A stretch of 64,000 nt of DNA from JAICSD01 sp963836665 (GCA_963836665.1 CAWIKL010000001.1:496001-560000); one strand, 5' to 3'. Positions 28,097 through 38,098 are shown, numbered from the stretch's first letter. Numbers and translations are program-made. Notes: generated by a model not told the origin, from the sequence alone.

Positions 28097-28308
28097 GCTC
28101 TCCTCCGGCGCGTCGCCGTCTTCGACGCCTTGGCCACGCGGCCGCTCGCCGTCGCCTTGTCCGTCGGGACGCCCTTCTTCTCCAGCCACGCGCGCAAGGC
28201 CCGGTCGACCTGGACCGAGAGGGGCACACCATCGCGATCCTTCACGCGCCGCAGGCCCTCCATAATCTCTGGTTCGATGCGGAAGGCGGTCATCTGTTTT
28301 GGTGACAT
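28093..28308 (-). CDS. Small ribbon-helix-helix-like protein
   Basis: 71 residues from the ATG at 28308 (MSPKQMTAFRIEP). An upstream in-frame ATG at 28344 is rejected because a strong promoter and operator lie between the two. The pattern TAFRIEPEIMEGLRRVKDRD then PLSVQVDRALRAWLEKKG fits the beta strand plus two helices of a ribbon-helix-helix DNA-binding fold, followed by a basic tail. It is co-transcribed with the resolvase (4-bp overlap) and probably represses its own promoter through the inverted repeat next to it. Confidence 0.7.
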   Translation of the reverse strand: MSPKQMTAFRIEPEIMEGLRRVKDRDGVPLSVQVDRALRAWLEKKGVPTDKATASGRVAKASKTATRRRRA

Positions 28309-28344
28309 CACAGCTATTGTATAGACGTGTCTATACGACGTCAA
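28309..28344 (-). promoter_or_regulatory. Promoter with overlapping 18-bp operator, leaderless start
   Basis: Reading leftward, TTGACG (28344-28339), a 17-bp spacer and TACAAT (28321-28316) form a near-consensus sigma-70 promoter. Transcription would begin within a base or two of the ATG at 28308. An inverted repeat, GTATAGAC-GT-GTCTATAC (28319-28336), covers the spacer and part of the -10 box, ideal for repression. Confidence 0.82.
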
Positions 28345-28371
28345 CGGTTGTTGCGCGGAAGCGACGCTCAG

Positions 28372-28641
28372 CTACCGTTTGATCCAGCCACCGACCCTGT
28401 AGGACGAGCACCGAGCAGTCGTGCAGTCATAGCTGAACGTCGGCGTCGGCAGCGTGTTGGGGGTGACGCCGCGTTCGACCCACGCCAACGCGCATCCGCG
28501 GACGCAGGTGATGGTGGTCCACCCGCCTGGTGCATCCACCCTGATCTCAAAGTCGGGCTGTGCGGGCTGCGCCCTGCCAGCGGCCCACCCGAGCGAGAGC
28601 AACCCGGCGGCGAGTGCGAGTCGAACAGTCATACGCTTCAT
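28372..28641 (-). CDS. Small exported protein of unknown function
   Basis: 89 residues from the ATG at 28641, preceded by GGAGGG. A signal peptide (MKRMTVRLALAAGLLSLGWA) is followed by a short mature part with two possible disulphides (TCVRGCALAW and YDCTTARCSSY). No family was recognised. Its start lies 39 bp from dispersed repeat copy A. Confidence 0.65.
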   Translation of the reverse strand: MKRMTVRLALAAGLLSLGWAAGRAQPAQPDFEIRVDAPGGWTTITCVRGCALAWVERGVTPNTLPTPTFSYDCTTARCSSYRVGGWIKR

Positions 28642-28680
28642 CGATGCCCTCCAGTCCCGACGAACGGCAACGTGCTCGAT

Positions 28681-28804
28681 GATCCCGCCGGCGGCGCGGC
28701 GACGCAAGCGCCCCCCCCGGCGCAGCACACCCTCCTCGGCGGGGGTAGCAAACCTGATCAGCCGGTGCCCCACCCCCCGGTCGACGGGGTCCCATTCATC
28801 GGCG
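28681..28804. repeat. Dispersed island repeat, copy A (partial)
   Basis: Begins GATCCCGCCGGCGGCGCGGC and contains GTAGCAAACCTGATCAGCC, as in the copies at 33.8 and 36.3 kb, but lacks their first 90 or so bases. It lies upstream of the small exported gene and just 3' of the permease. Confidence 0.75.
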
Positions 28805-28821
28805 ATAGATCGCGGCCGACG

Positions 28822-31445
28822 TCACTCGACTTTGAGCGCGACGAGCGGATCGACGCGGCTGGCACGCCTCGCCGGCAGCCACGCAGCTGCGAGCCCCACC
28901 AACACCAGCAGGACGGTTGCGCTCGCGAGCGTGATCGGATCGTGCGGCGTGATGCCGAAGAGCAGGCTCTGGAGCTGACGCGTCAGCGCGAACGCGCCGC
29001 CCAGCCCCAGTGCGACACCGACGGCGAGCGGACGCGTCGCCTGCGCCAGGACGAGCCCCTGAAGCCGGCGCGGGTTTGCACCGAGCGCGAGCCGGACACC
29101 CATCTCCTGCGTTTGCCCGCTCACCCAGTAGCCGATGACGCCGTAGACGCCGACGGCCGTGAGGCAGCAGGCCAGCACCGCGAACAGCGCGAACAGCGTC
29201 GTCTGGAACCGCGTGTCGGCGATCGGTCCCTCCTGCAGCACGCTCTCGATCGTCCGCGGTAGCCGGACCACGATCCGCGGATCCACGCGCTGACCCGCCG
29301 TCCGCATCAGCGCCGCGGCCGCAGCCGGATCGCCGTTCGCGCGCGCGACGATCGTCAGCCTCCGATGCTCCGGACCGAAAGGCCGGTAGACCGAGAGCGA
29401 GGCGTCGCGCCCGTACCCGAAGCGCGCGTCCTTCACGACGCCGACGACCTGCAGCGGCGGCAGTTTATCGAGTCTCAGCACACGTCCGACGACGGCGCGA
29501 TCGTCCGGCCAGAAGAATCGCGCCGCCATCTGGTTGACGATCGCGACCGGCATGTCGCCTATCGCCTCGCGCGCCGTGAAGGTGCGCCCTTCGACGAAGG
29601 GGGTCTGCATGGCAGCGAAGTAGTCCGGTGTCACTCCCCACAGGCCGCTGCCCGATGGAGCCGCGGCGCCCAGTCCTCGCGGCGGCGCCACGCCGCCGAT
29701 CGGAAGGATGTCGATGGCCCCGGCTAGTGCGACGCCCGGCACACGACGGATCTGATCGAGCAGCGTCATCCAGTAGTCGTAGCGCTGTGCGGCAGTGGGA
29801 TAGCGCGCCACCGGCGGGACGACCGACATCGTCAGGGTGCGCGACGGCTCGTAGCCGAGGTCGACTGTCTGCGCGCGGACGAGGCTGTTGGCCATCAGCG
29901 CCGCGCCGCAGAGCAGCACCAGCCCCGAGTGCGACTTCCGCGGTAACGAGTGCTGCCCCGGCCAATCGCGCGCTCGGGGCCGACCGCCGCAGCCGCCCGC
30001 GCAACCCACCGTCGAGATCCGGCTTCGACACGCGCAGCGCGGGCAGCACGCCGAACACCGCGCCGCAGACGAGCGCTGACGCGATCGCGAAGGCGAGTGC
30101 GCGCGCGTCCAGATTGTCGGGCAGCAGGTGGAACAAGCCCTGCGGCACGCGGGCGGCAAGCAGCCTGAAGATCCACGAGGCGAGCAACGAATCCGCTGAC
30201 CGCCCCGAGCACCGGCGATCAGCTCGCTCTCGATGAGAAGCTGGCCAACGAGGCGCCCGCGGCTCGCGCCGATCGCGGCACGGATGCCCATCTCCTGCCG
30301 CCGCGCGACGCCGCGCGCCATCAACAGGCTCGCGAGATTCGTGAACGCGATCAGGGTCACGAACGCCGACGCGCCGATGAGCCGCCACAGCCGCGGGTGC
30401 AGCAGCTCGAACAGGCCGGTCCTGCAGGCCCGCGACGCGTAATGCGCGATCGGCGCCAAGGGTAGGAAACGCGGTCCGCATGCGAGCCATCAGCAGGTCG
30501 GTTTCGGCCTGTGCAACCCTGACGCTGACCCCCGGCTTCAGACGCGCGATCGGAGCCCATGTGCCGGCCCTCGGATTGCCGACCTCCGAAGAATCGGGCG
30601 GCTCGGGGACCAGGAGAATCGCCGCTGGTCGACACGCCCGACTCGGGCGGCAGGAGGAAGTCCACAGGGAGCACACCGACGATCTGAATCGTCCGCTCGT
30701 TGAACGCGATCGTGCGGCCGACTGCGGTCGGATCGCCGCCGAACCGCCGTCGCCACGCCTCGTAGGTCAGCATCGCCGGCCGTGGCTCGATGCGCTCGTC
30801 GCCCGGCGCGACCGGCCTGCCGAGCGCTGCGCCCAAGCCGAGTACAGGTCAGAAAGTTCGACGTCATCGTCGTGCTGCCGATCGCGTCGGTTCCGTCGGT
30901 GCCCAACCAGGTATAGTTCGGCCCCGTCTCGATTAGCGCGAGGCCGGCCAGTGCCGAATGGTGCGCGGCGATCTCCTCGACGTCCACGCGAGCGAGCCGC
31001 CCGAAAGCCTCCCCGGTCTTCTGGTTGTAGGGCTGAATCAGCACAAGCTGGGCCGAATCGCGGTAAGGAAGGGACGGAAGAGCATGCCGTCGGCGAGCGT
31101 GAAGATTGCGGTGTTGACGCCGATGCCGAGCGCGAGCGTGAGGACGGCGACGGCCGCAAAGCGGCGATCGCGTCGCAGCAGTCGGAACGCGTAGCGGACG
31201 TCGCGCGCGAAGGTGTCGAACGCGGTCTCCCATCCCACGTCGCGGACCCAGTCCTTCACCGCCGCCAGGCTGCCAATCTCGCGCTGTACGGCGCGCCGCG
31301 CCTCGGATGGCGCCGCGCCCGCTGCGATCTTCGCGTCGATCGCGGCTTCGATGAAGGCGCGCAGCTCGTCGTCGAGGTCTTCCTCCGCGGATCGACGCCG
31401 CAAGAGCGCGCGAAGGCCGCCGGCCAGCCGGCTGAGGCGCCGCAT
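28822..31445 (-). pseudogene. MacB-like ABC transporter permease (acidobacterial duplicated orphan permease), frameshifted
   Basis: The start at 31445 (MRRLSRLAGGLRALLRRRSA) has GGAGGAGAT upstream. The N-terminal part RDVRYAFRLLRRDRRFAAVA and TLALGIGVNTAIFTLAD is the usual first membrane segment. FtsX-type segments follow (LIAFTNLASLLMARGVARRQ, EMGIRAAIGASRGRLVGQLL) and the last 420 codons are intact (EMGVRLALGANPRRLQGLVL, AWLPARRASRVDPLVALKVE at the end). Six frame changes are needed, near 31075, 30845, 30625, 30460, 30200 and 29935. No ATPase is nearby, typical of these orphan permeases. It is non-functional as written. Confidence 0.85.
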
Positions 31446-31794
31446 CAGATCTCCTCCGGCCTGGCGCCCGAGGATCCGGTCGATCGCCCGCGACTGCTGC
31501 CGCCACGATTCGGTCTGTGCCTCAAGGGCGCGGCGGCCGCGCGCGGTCAGGGCGTAGTACTTGCCGCGGCGGTTGTTTTCGGTCTCGCGCCACTCCGCGC
31601 TCACCAGGCCGTCGCGCTCAAGCCGGCGAAATGCGGGGAAGAGCGAGCCGGCATTGACCTGGAACACGCCGCGGCTGATCTGCGTCAACCGGACGCCAAT
31701 GCCGAAGGCGTGCATCGGCTCCAGCGCCACCGTCTTGAGGATCAGCATGTCGAGCGTGCCGGGCAACCAGCGGGTTCGGAATCTCGGCTGTCAT
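31443..31794 (-). pseudogene. PadR-family transcriptional regulator, run on into the permease
   Basis: The winged-helix body reads GTLDMLILKTVALEPMHAFG, RGVFQVNAGSLFPAFRRLER, then TENNRRGKYYALTARGR. The likely ATG at 31794 (MTAEIPNPL) needs one base removed near 31772 to reach this frame; a start at 31766 avoids that but cuts the N-terminus. The frame has no stop before the permease ATG at 31445, whereas these regulators normally end there. Such PadR genes usually repress the adjacent permease. Confidence 0.75.
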
Positions 31795-32007
31795 GCATCC
31801 TCTCAAGTAGATAAACTAGAGAAGCACGGTAGCACAACGCCAAGGCCGCGATAAAGCTGAACGTGGAATCGCCATCCCCTGGCGCGGACTAGGCCATCCT
31901 CGTGGCAGACACAAGCCCCGATACCATTGTGGCGATGTCAAGGTTGACCAGGCGCGCTAGAATGCGCCGCTGGCTGATTCGAAACCGGTCTTCTGCACTG
32001 AGGATGA

Positions 32008-32808
32008 ATGGTCAAGAAGAGCGTCCCTCCGTCAATCAACGAACTGGCATTCGAGTGTCCTCACTGCGGTGCATTCACTACTCACACTTGGTTTGATCTT
32101 TTCGCCCACGCCACAAGCGGCGATCCGGCAGTACCCACGTCCCCGATCCCGACGCACCCCATGCGATCGACGCAATGCCGGATCTCCCAGACGATCTGAA
32201 ACGACGGTTCAGGGAGCAGTTTACGAAGCTCCTGCGCGGACTCGTAGTCATCGACGCGCGGTCGTCCTCAATGTACGCGCGGGACGACGTCGGAAATTTG
32301 CATCTGAGTGAGTGTTTTGCGTGCCACGAGATCGAGTGTGTGGTTGAAGGATTACGTGCTCTTTCCGACGACCTCAACCGCTCCGCCGTCGAATCCGGAC
32401 TTGCCCACCGCAGTCGCGGACGACTACAGAGAGGCGGGCACCATCTTGGGCCTATCGCCGAGAGGTGCAGCCGCACTGCTGCGCTTGGCCATCCAGAAAC
32501 TTTGTGTCGAACTTGGCGAGAAGGGCAAGAACATCGACGACGATATCGCCCGCTTGGTAAGGAAGGGCCTGTCGCCGCTCGTTCAACAAGCGCTGGACGC
32601 TGTCAGAGTGATCGGCAACGAAGCCGTCCATCCGGGCACTTTAGATCTCAAGGACGACACGGAGACTGCCTCGAAGCTCTTCGATCTAGTCAACATCATC
32701 ACGGAGCAGATGATCACCACTCCGAAGCACGTCGCTGAACTCTACGCGAAACTTCCGCAACACAAGCGCGATGCGATTGAAAAGCGAGACGGAAAGCCAA
32801 CAGCCTGA
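32008..32808 (+). pseudogene. DUF4145 protein with N-terminal zinc ribbon (two frameshifts)
   Basis: The first frame reads VPPSINELAFECPHCGAFTT, a CxxC half of a zinc ribbon; the partner Cys pair is in HLSECFACHEIECVV in the next frame (from about 32150). The final frame (from about 32340) holds the DUF4145 core: GLSPRGAAALLRLAIQKLCV, KGKNIDDDIARLVRKGLSP and VRVIGNEAVHPGTLDLKDD. DUF4145 domains often accompany restriction and defence genes. About 266 residues once repaired. No stops occur between the shifts. Confidence 0.75.
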
Positions 32809-32868
32809 CGGTGCCGTTGTTGACCGAAGACTCGGGGCAGAGCTTGCGGGCGGTTTAGGAGATTCCAT

Positions 32869-33213
32869 ATGGCGAAAAAGCAGGTCGTTGCCGATTTAAT
32901 CGTGAGACGCGAATGGTGGAACACGGCCATCAGCCTCGTCTCGAAGGCGGCGCCAGCGATGAGTGAGCACATGCGCGTTAGAGGTGCAATTGTCATCGAG
33001 GATTTTCAGGGCATCTGGCTCGGTGATGTCCCCTCGACTCTAATTCACACCAAGGACGCCGCACGTAAGGTGGTGATGAGGTTCCTGATTCCGTGGAACC
33101 AAATCGTCGCCATCGGCATCATCGATCATCCCGCCATGAAGCCGGGTTTCGCGGCTGAGGCACCATCCAACGACCCTCACGCGGCCCGCCGCGCAGAACC
33201 GACCAACGTGTAA
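32869..33213 (+). CDS. Conserved small protein, function unknown
   Basis: 114 residues, intact, with AGGAG 8 bases before the ATG. It begins AKKQVVADLIVRREWWNTA; the middle GAIVIEDFQGIWLGDVPS and VVMRFLIPWNQIVAIGII looks like a small beta barrel. There is no signal peptide or membrane segment. It follows the DUF4145 gene by 60 bp in the same direction and may be its partner. No family was recognised. Confidence 0.65.
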   Translation: MAKKQVVADLIVRREWWNTAISLVSKAAPAMSEHMRVRGAIVIEDFQGIWLGDVPSTLIHTKDAARKVVMRFLIPWNQIVAIGIIDHPAMKPGFAAEAPSNDPHAARRAEPTNV

Positions 33214-33252
33214 GAGTCTCCCACTCCCGCTCAGCAGCCGAACCCGCGACGA

Positions 33253-33651
33253 TCAACGAAGTTCGGCGGTGACGGCGAAGCGTTTCCCGCCCCATTGTTC
33301 GGCTTGGGGGACGTTGACCGATTCTCCTGCGGAGATTGCGAACGTAGCGATGGGAGTCTCGGTGTTTCCGGCGGGGGCTCTGTCGTCCTTGAGCACGGCG
33401 TAAACAACGACGCGGGCTTTCAGTCCTTCCTTCCACGCCCTGATACTGAACCGCAGCGCCGCAGGATCCCCTACTCCAACGCCGGCAGAGTTCCCACCGA
33501 CGTAAATCTCCGTGTTCTTAACGTCTACTGAGGCTTTCCCGCCCGAATCAATTCCCTGAATCGTGACCCACATATCCGACCGCTGGGTTTGCACCGCCCT
33601 AGCTGGTAGAACACCGATGAGCGCGAGAGTGACGACGGCAAAGTAACGCAT
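33253..33651 (-). CDS. Small exported protein, function unknown
   Basis: 132 residues from the ATG at 33651, which follows GGAGGT. The signal peptide is MRYFAVVTLALIGVLPARA. The mature part has alternating beta pattern (WVTIQGIDSGGKASVDVKNT, ARVVVYAVLKDDRAPAG) and no Cys. An upstream in-frame start at 33690 is unlikely because it precedes the signal peptide. It resembles the small exported cargo at 28372 and 35578 only in type, not in sequence. Confidence 0.65.
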   Translation of the reverse strand: MRYFAVVTLALIGVLPARAVQTQRSDMWVTIQGIDSGGKASVDVKNTEIYVGGNSAGVGVGDPAALRFSIRAWKEGLKARVVVYAVLKDDRAPAGNTETPIATFAISAGESVNVPQAEQWGGKRFAVTAELR

Positions 33652-33822
33652 CGCAAACCTCCACTGATTACTTCGGGGCGGTCCCGCCAATCGGTTGAAG
33701 TGCTAGACGCCGCAACGGCCGTCATCGGCCGGTTGACTGGTTGCGATAATCGCATGGGTCCCGTGGAGACACAAGCGGCCGATCAGGCCGCAATTCCTGA
33801 GAAAGCGCTGGACTGCACTCTG

Positions 33823-34048
33823 TCGCGAATAGCCCTGGGGACGCCATCACTGGGCGATGGGACGATGACCGCGCGTCGTCGGCCGCGTCGGTCCAGTGAT
33901 ACAGGAGCGTTTGGAACGATCCCGCCGGCGGCGCGGCGATGCAAGCGAGTCCCCCGGGTCCTGGCACACCCCACCAGCCAGGCGGGGCAGAACTCCTGAT
34001 CAGGCCGGCACCCGGCCCCCGTCTCGCGGGGTGCCATTGATCGCCGGA
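33823..34048. repeat. Dispersed island repeat, copy B
   Basis: About 225 bp from TCGCGAAT to TTGATCGCCGG. It shares long blocks with copy C at 36319-36540 in the same orientation (CTGGGCGATGGGACGATGAC, GTCGGTCCAGTGATACAGGA, GATCCCGCCGGCGGCGCGGC). It contains a CCCCG/CGGGG hairpin near the right end and lies between genes. Confidence 0.85.
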
Positions 34049-34318
34049 CAGTCGGGTTCTGCGCGGCCGCGTCCGCCAAGACTTGTGGCTCTCTACTGCG
34101 TTCCCGCGTCCCCGGCAGTGTGGTGTTGGACAGTCGTGGTGACGCCGAGTTGTGGAAGCATGTGGTTGCGTCGTCGGCCGTCAGGGGATCGTCAGCGGCG
34201 CGAGCCGCGAGCAACAGGAAGATCGAACGCGCCACGGCACTGCCCTCCGCGAGCAGTCTCCGCAGGGATGGGAAATCGGCGGCTGGCCGGGCAGAGACTC
34301 GGCCGTGAGGGCAAGGTC

Positions 34319-35380
34319 ATGACTCCTGCCCCGCCGCCGGCCGCTATTGTAGGGGGAAACGTTGACTTGCTACCACTGACCGACTACAAACGGTCCCGCA
34401 TGTCACCCGACCCGCTCGATCTGATTTCCTCCGGTGTGAAGAAGACGATCAACCGACACGGCTACGCATTTCAGCAGGCCGTGCTTCGATCCTGTGATTC
34501 ATTGATCCGCGAGGGGCCAGGGGCCGCATGGAACATCGTCTCGGCCGAACTGCCAGCAAGCTTAAACGGGAAAGAGATTCATATCGACATAGCGCTACAG
34601 CGCTTCCGTCCGGACGCTTCACCGGCGTTCATCGCAGCGGAGTGCAAGCGGGTTGACCCAAAGCGAGGCCACTGGTGTTTTGCCCGCAGCCGGTATGGTC
34701 ACGGCTTTGGAACGGCGCGTCCAATAGTGTCCGTCTTCCGGCCGGACAACACGAATAGGGTATTTGAATCGCCGTGGGCTCTAGCCACGGAATCGGAACC
34801 GTACCATCTCGGTTTCGACCTGCCCCGCCGTGACCGCGACCACACCGAGGCTACTGGCGCAGACGCCGCCGGCGGTGCGACGACGGCGGACGCAAAGCAG
34901 GACGGTCAGAACGCGTCTAGAGTTGCCTTGGATGAGGCGATAGCGCAGGCGTTCCGAAGTGCTGGAGCGCTGGCGCTTATGCTCAAGGAGATGATTGCGC
35001 GAGACGCTCCAACGATGGTGTTCCCAGTCATCTTTACGACCGCGCAGCTTTTCGTGACTGACACCGACATTAGCGAGGCGTCTCTCAAGACCGGAGACGT
35101 TCCGCGGGTGGAGGTTCGCGAGGTAAAGTGGCTGTGGTATCAGACCAACCTAAACGCGAGCCAACGACCACCGTTCCCAATCGATTCACCGTTTGCGGAG
35201 ATGGGGGGCTTGGGTAGGTCCATTCCAATTCGTCACACGCGCGCAACCGCCATCGTGCACGCCGACACAGGCATTCGAGAGTTTCTACTAGCTTCCGCTG
35301 AGGTACGAGCCGTCGCGTTTGAAGTTCGATCCCGAGCCGCGCGACGGCTAGCCGTTCGCGCCGCCCTCGGCGTGGCTTAG
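34319..35380 (+). CDS. Possible PD-(D/E)XK nuclease-like protein
   Basis: 353 residues from the ATG at 34319, with GTGAGGGC about 8 bases upstream; a second ATG at 34400 has no ribosome site. In the first third, EIHIDIALQRFRPDASPAF then IAAECKRVDPK has the spacing of an Asp...Glu-x-Lys active site preceded by a helix (FQQAVLRSCDSLI). The C-terminal half (MVFPVIFTTAQLFVTDTDIS) looks like a second alpha/beta unit. In a defence-rich island a restriction-like role is plausible, but the motif is short and the family was not recognised. Confidence 0.45.
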   Translation: MTPAPPPAAIVGGNVDLLPLTDYKRSRMSPDPLDLISSGVKKTINRHGYAFQQAVLRSCDSLIREGPGAAWNIVSAELPASLNGKEIHIDIALQRFRPDASPAFIAAECKRVDPKRGHWCFARSRYGHGFGTARPIVSVFRPDNTNRVFESPWALATESEPYHLGFDLPRRDRDHTEATGADAAGGATTADAKQDGQNASRVALDEAIAQAFRSAGALALMLKEMIARDAPTMVFPVIFTTAQLFVTDTDISEASLKTGDVPRVEVREVKWLWYQTNLNASQRPPFPIDSPFAEMGGLGRSIPIRHTRATAIVHADTGIREFLLASAEVRAVAFEVRSRAARRLAVRAALGVA

Positions 35381-35577
35381 GCCGCAATGCCTGAGAATTT
35401 CGTCGTGCAACCTTTGTCGAATCCCGCTGAGCGTTCCTACCCGCGCTAAATCTCAGGCGGTGCGACGAAGCCGGGAGACTGTTCTGGTGACGAGGAGCGG
35501 CCAACGGCGTTAAGATCGGCGCCGCCAGACAATCCGCGGGAGTCGTTCGTCAGAACCACTCAGAAAGGAGCAGTTCG

Positions 35578-36202
35578 ATGCGGATCACATATTCGGCGTT
35601 GCTGACTCTGCTGCTAGCCAACGCGGTTCCGTCCCTCGTCGCCGCGCAAGACCTCAGTCCAAACTGGCCGATGCCTCCCTACGACCAGCACCTCGATCAC
35701 GTGGTCCCTATTGCCACCGTCGCGCGCGTGGGAGGCCGCCTCGCTTTGGCCAACCCGCGCACTGTGCAGGACGCGCAGGCCGAGCCGTTCGTTCTTGGCG
35801 CGGCGACCCTGGACCTTACCAACCCCTCGCGCGCCACGGTCACATTAACGGTCACAAACACGACGGACAGAGCGATTCCGTGGAACGACCTGATGTTCGA
35901 GGAGGTCCGGATTTGTGGAGTATCCGGCCAGACACACGGTTACCCGACGGTCGGTGGCCGCGGAGGTCACCCTTCGGAAGGTGAAGTGCCACCGGGCGCG
36001 AAAGATCAGCGTCCTGATTCCCGTCGCACCCAACTGCGCGAAGGAATGGGACACCGAAGGCATCCTTGTCTTTGTTGGCAAACCCGCTCCACGGCTGTCG
36101 ACCCCGCCGTCGGACCCGGCTTGGGACGACGTGTGGCGGCTGAACAAAGTCGTCTACGACCAAGTGTTCGAGAAGCTGCGCACTCAGGCGCCACAACAGT
36201 GA
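35578..36202 (+). pseudogene. Exported protein of unknown function (one frameshift)
   Basis: The ATG at 35578 follows GAAAGGAG. A signal peptide (MRITYSALLTLLLANAVPSL) and a beta-rich part (ATLDLTNPSRATVTLTVTNT) run to about residue 115. Sequence likeness then continues in another frame (SVAAEVTLRKVKC, EGILVFVGKPAPRLSTPPSD) to a stop at 36202. The shift is near 35935. The first frame would run on to 36315 with low-complexity residues. Confidence 0.55.
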
Positions 36203-36318
36203 ACCCGCGCGGCGCAACGGTCGCGGGCACGGCGCGCCGCGTGATGGTGCACCCTCACCAGCCTCATGCCGCACGACGGTCGGATCTCCAAGTCCCTCGG
36301 AAATCTCGTGTGTAACAA

Positions 36319-36540
36319 TCGCGAATCCCCCTGGGGACGCCATCGCTGGGCGATGGGACGATGACCGCGCGTCGTCAGCCGCGTCGGTCCAGTGATACAG
36401 GAGCGCGTGGAGCGATCCCGCCGGCGGCGCGGCGATGCAACCTAGTAAACGCCCGGCCTGGCACCTCCCCCAGCCGGCGGGGTAGCAAACCTGATCAGCC
36501 GGCGCCCGCCCCCCGTCTCGCGGGGTCCCGTCGATCACCG
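36319..36540. repeat. Dispersed island repeat, copy C
   Basis: Same element as copies A and B, in the same orientation. It is full length relative to B, with substitutions and one small length change around 36440-36460. It shares GGTAGCAAACCTGATCAGCC with copy A. Confidence 0.85.
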
Positions 36541-36859
36541 AGCCAGGCCTTTCTCTGAGGCAGGCCGGCCCGGTAAAGACCTGGTGGATACGCGACCCTC
36601 GGGAACACGAGCAGCCGACCGGCGCGCCTATTTTTCCTGGATTTGCCAACACGGCTGACGCCACTGAACACGCTGGGGGCGCCTCGCGGCCGCCTGATTC
36701 TAGTAGCGCCGCGCGCCTGGGCGGGAAAGAGCGGGGAGCGGACCCCACGTCCGTCCACCCTGCGCCCCTGCAGGAGTTCGTGCTCGGCGTCAGCGTGGCC
36801 GCGACGGTCTCGAACGGACTACTGGCCTGACTCGATGTCCGGTCGATCCGCGGGTGTCG
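36541..36859. other. Gap, nothing firm recognised
   Basis: 319 bp right of repeat C. Minus-strand reading stays open through it but has no family signature. No repeat shared with the rest of the island was seen. Confidence 0.35.
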
Positions 36860-37105
36860 TCCACCCTTGTCGGTCAGTGCGACGCGCCACGACTCCTGCA
36901 CGCGGATCAAATCGTCCTGTGTGCAGACGACCTGCGACTGCACCAACTCACCAACGATCAGCAACCGCAGCTCGAAGCCGAACTCGTGCAGCCAGACTTC
37001 GCACGTGGCGGTCTTGCGACCCTTCGTCAGCGTCCAGGCAGGCGAGAGACGCTCGGGTTGGGTGAAGTGTTCGCGGCGCGGAATGAGCGGCGGCACGCGG
37101 CGCAT
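36860..37105 (-). CDS. Small conserved hypothetical protein (3' end uncertain)
   Basis: The conserved part is about 82 residues. After a basic start, CEVWLHEFGFELRLLIVGEL and SQVVCTQDDLIRVQESWRVA then LTDKG match a widespread small hypothetical family that normally ends after a KGW-like motif. Here the frame stays open to 35852 through repeat C, which suggests a lost stop or a shift near 36860. No function is known. Confidence 0.4.
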
Positions 37106-37152
37106 GGTGCGCGATCGGACGCTGTACGGTCAAACCCGTATACTGCCCGGCG

Positions 37153-37977
37153 ATGGCGAAGAACAAAGGGATCTGTGCGATCTGTGGAAAGGGCGGCAAA
37201 CTGACGTTTGAGCACGTTCCGCCAAAGGCCGCGGGCAATGAACCGGACGTCACGATCTACGGCATTGAGGAATGGCTTGCGCGCGATGTCGCGTCGGGCG
37301 AACTGCCTGGTGGGTACGTCGAGCCGAGAGGAACGGGGGCGATCAGTATCTGCAAGTCGTGTAACCAGTACTCGGGGACGTGGTATGTCCCTGAGTTCGC
37401 GCGGTTTGTCCACACGGGTGTGCTGGTGCTTCGTCAGCTCTCACACGCGGCCGTCGAGGAGGCGGATCGAAGCCTCGAACCGCAGGCGCTTGAGTTTGAG
37501 ATCAAGGGGATGCGCGCGCTGCCGGTTGCCAAACAGATCGTCGGCTCGCTGCTCGCGATCAATGCGCCTGAGTTCGGCCAGGCGAACCCCGATCTCGTCA
37601 CGTTCGTGCTGGATCGCCACGTCCGAGGACTGCCAGAGGGATATCGGCTGTATCTGTCCCTGTTTGCTGGGCCGATAGCGCGGTTCGCGGGCCGCGCCGT
37701 CGAGTTGAACGTGATCACTGGGAACCCGGTCTTCTTGACGGAACTCGCATATCCGCCCTTCGCTTATCAGCTCACGATTGACTCGGAGCCCTCGCACCCG
37801 ATCGGCGAGATCACGGAGTGGACCTCGCGCTCGTTCGATGAGCCGCGGGACGAGCGCCTGCTGTTCACGCTCGCCTTTGGGCACACGGCATTTCCCGGTG
37901 ACTACAGATCGAAGGCGAAGATCGACGCTGAGGCAGCCATAAACGGCGGCCTGCGTAAGGACAGCCGGAAGGCCTAG
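37153..37977 (+). CDS. HNH-like endonuclease protein
   Basis: 274 residues, intact. The N-terminus has a zinc-binding CAICGKGGKLTFEHVPPKAAG: a CxxC pair followed by EHVPPK in place of the canonical DH..P. A second pair, ICKSCNQYSG, is near residue 70, which fits HNH or related treble-clef nucleases. The remaining 190 residues are a specific domain without recognised motifs. TATACT at 37139-37144 is 8 bases before the ATG and there is no Shine-Dalgarno, so the mRNA may be leaderless. A defence or mobile-element role is inferred from context. Confidence 0.6.
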   Translation: MAKNKGICAICGKGGKLTFEHVPPKAAGNEPDVTIYGIEEWLARDVASGELPGGYVEPRGTGAISICKSCNQYSGTWYVPEFARFVHTGVLVLRQLSHAAVEEADRSLEPQALEFEIKGMRALPVAKQIVGSLLAINAPEFGQANPDLVTFVLDRHVRGLPEGYRLYLSLFAGPIARFAGRAVELNVITGNPVFLTELAYPPFAYQLTIDSEPSHPIGEITEWTSRSFDEPRDERLLFTLAFGHTAFPGDYRSKAKIDAEAAINGGLRKDSRKA

Positions 37978-38098
37978 CAGTCGACGTACCCGCTCGACGC
38001 CGGTCTGCTTGGCAAAATGAATGGGGCGACGTTGCGCGACACGCGCGCGCTTCGACCCGGTGCCGATCTGGTCGGGCTGTGACGGTGTAGCGGGGGAA

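Noticed and set aside
28681..36540. Integron attC sites for the dispersed repeats
   Set aside because: No paired GTTRRRY/RYYYAAC cores at the ends and no tyrosine integron integrase in the window.
35852..36859. Continuation of the small minus-strand gene at 37105 into a 417-codon protein
   Set aside because: The frame would pass through dispersed repeat C and antisense to an exported-protein gene; likeness ends near 36860.
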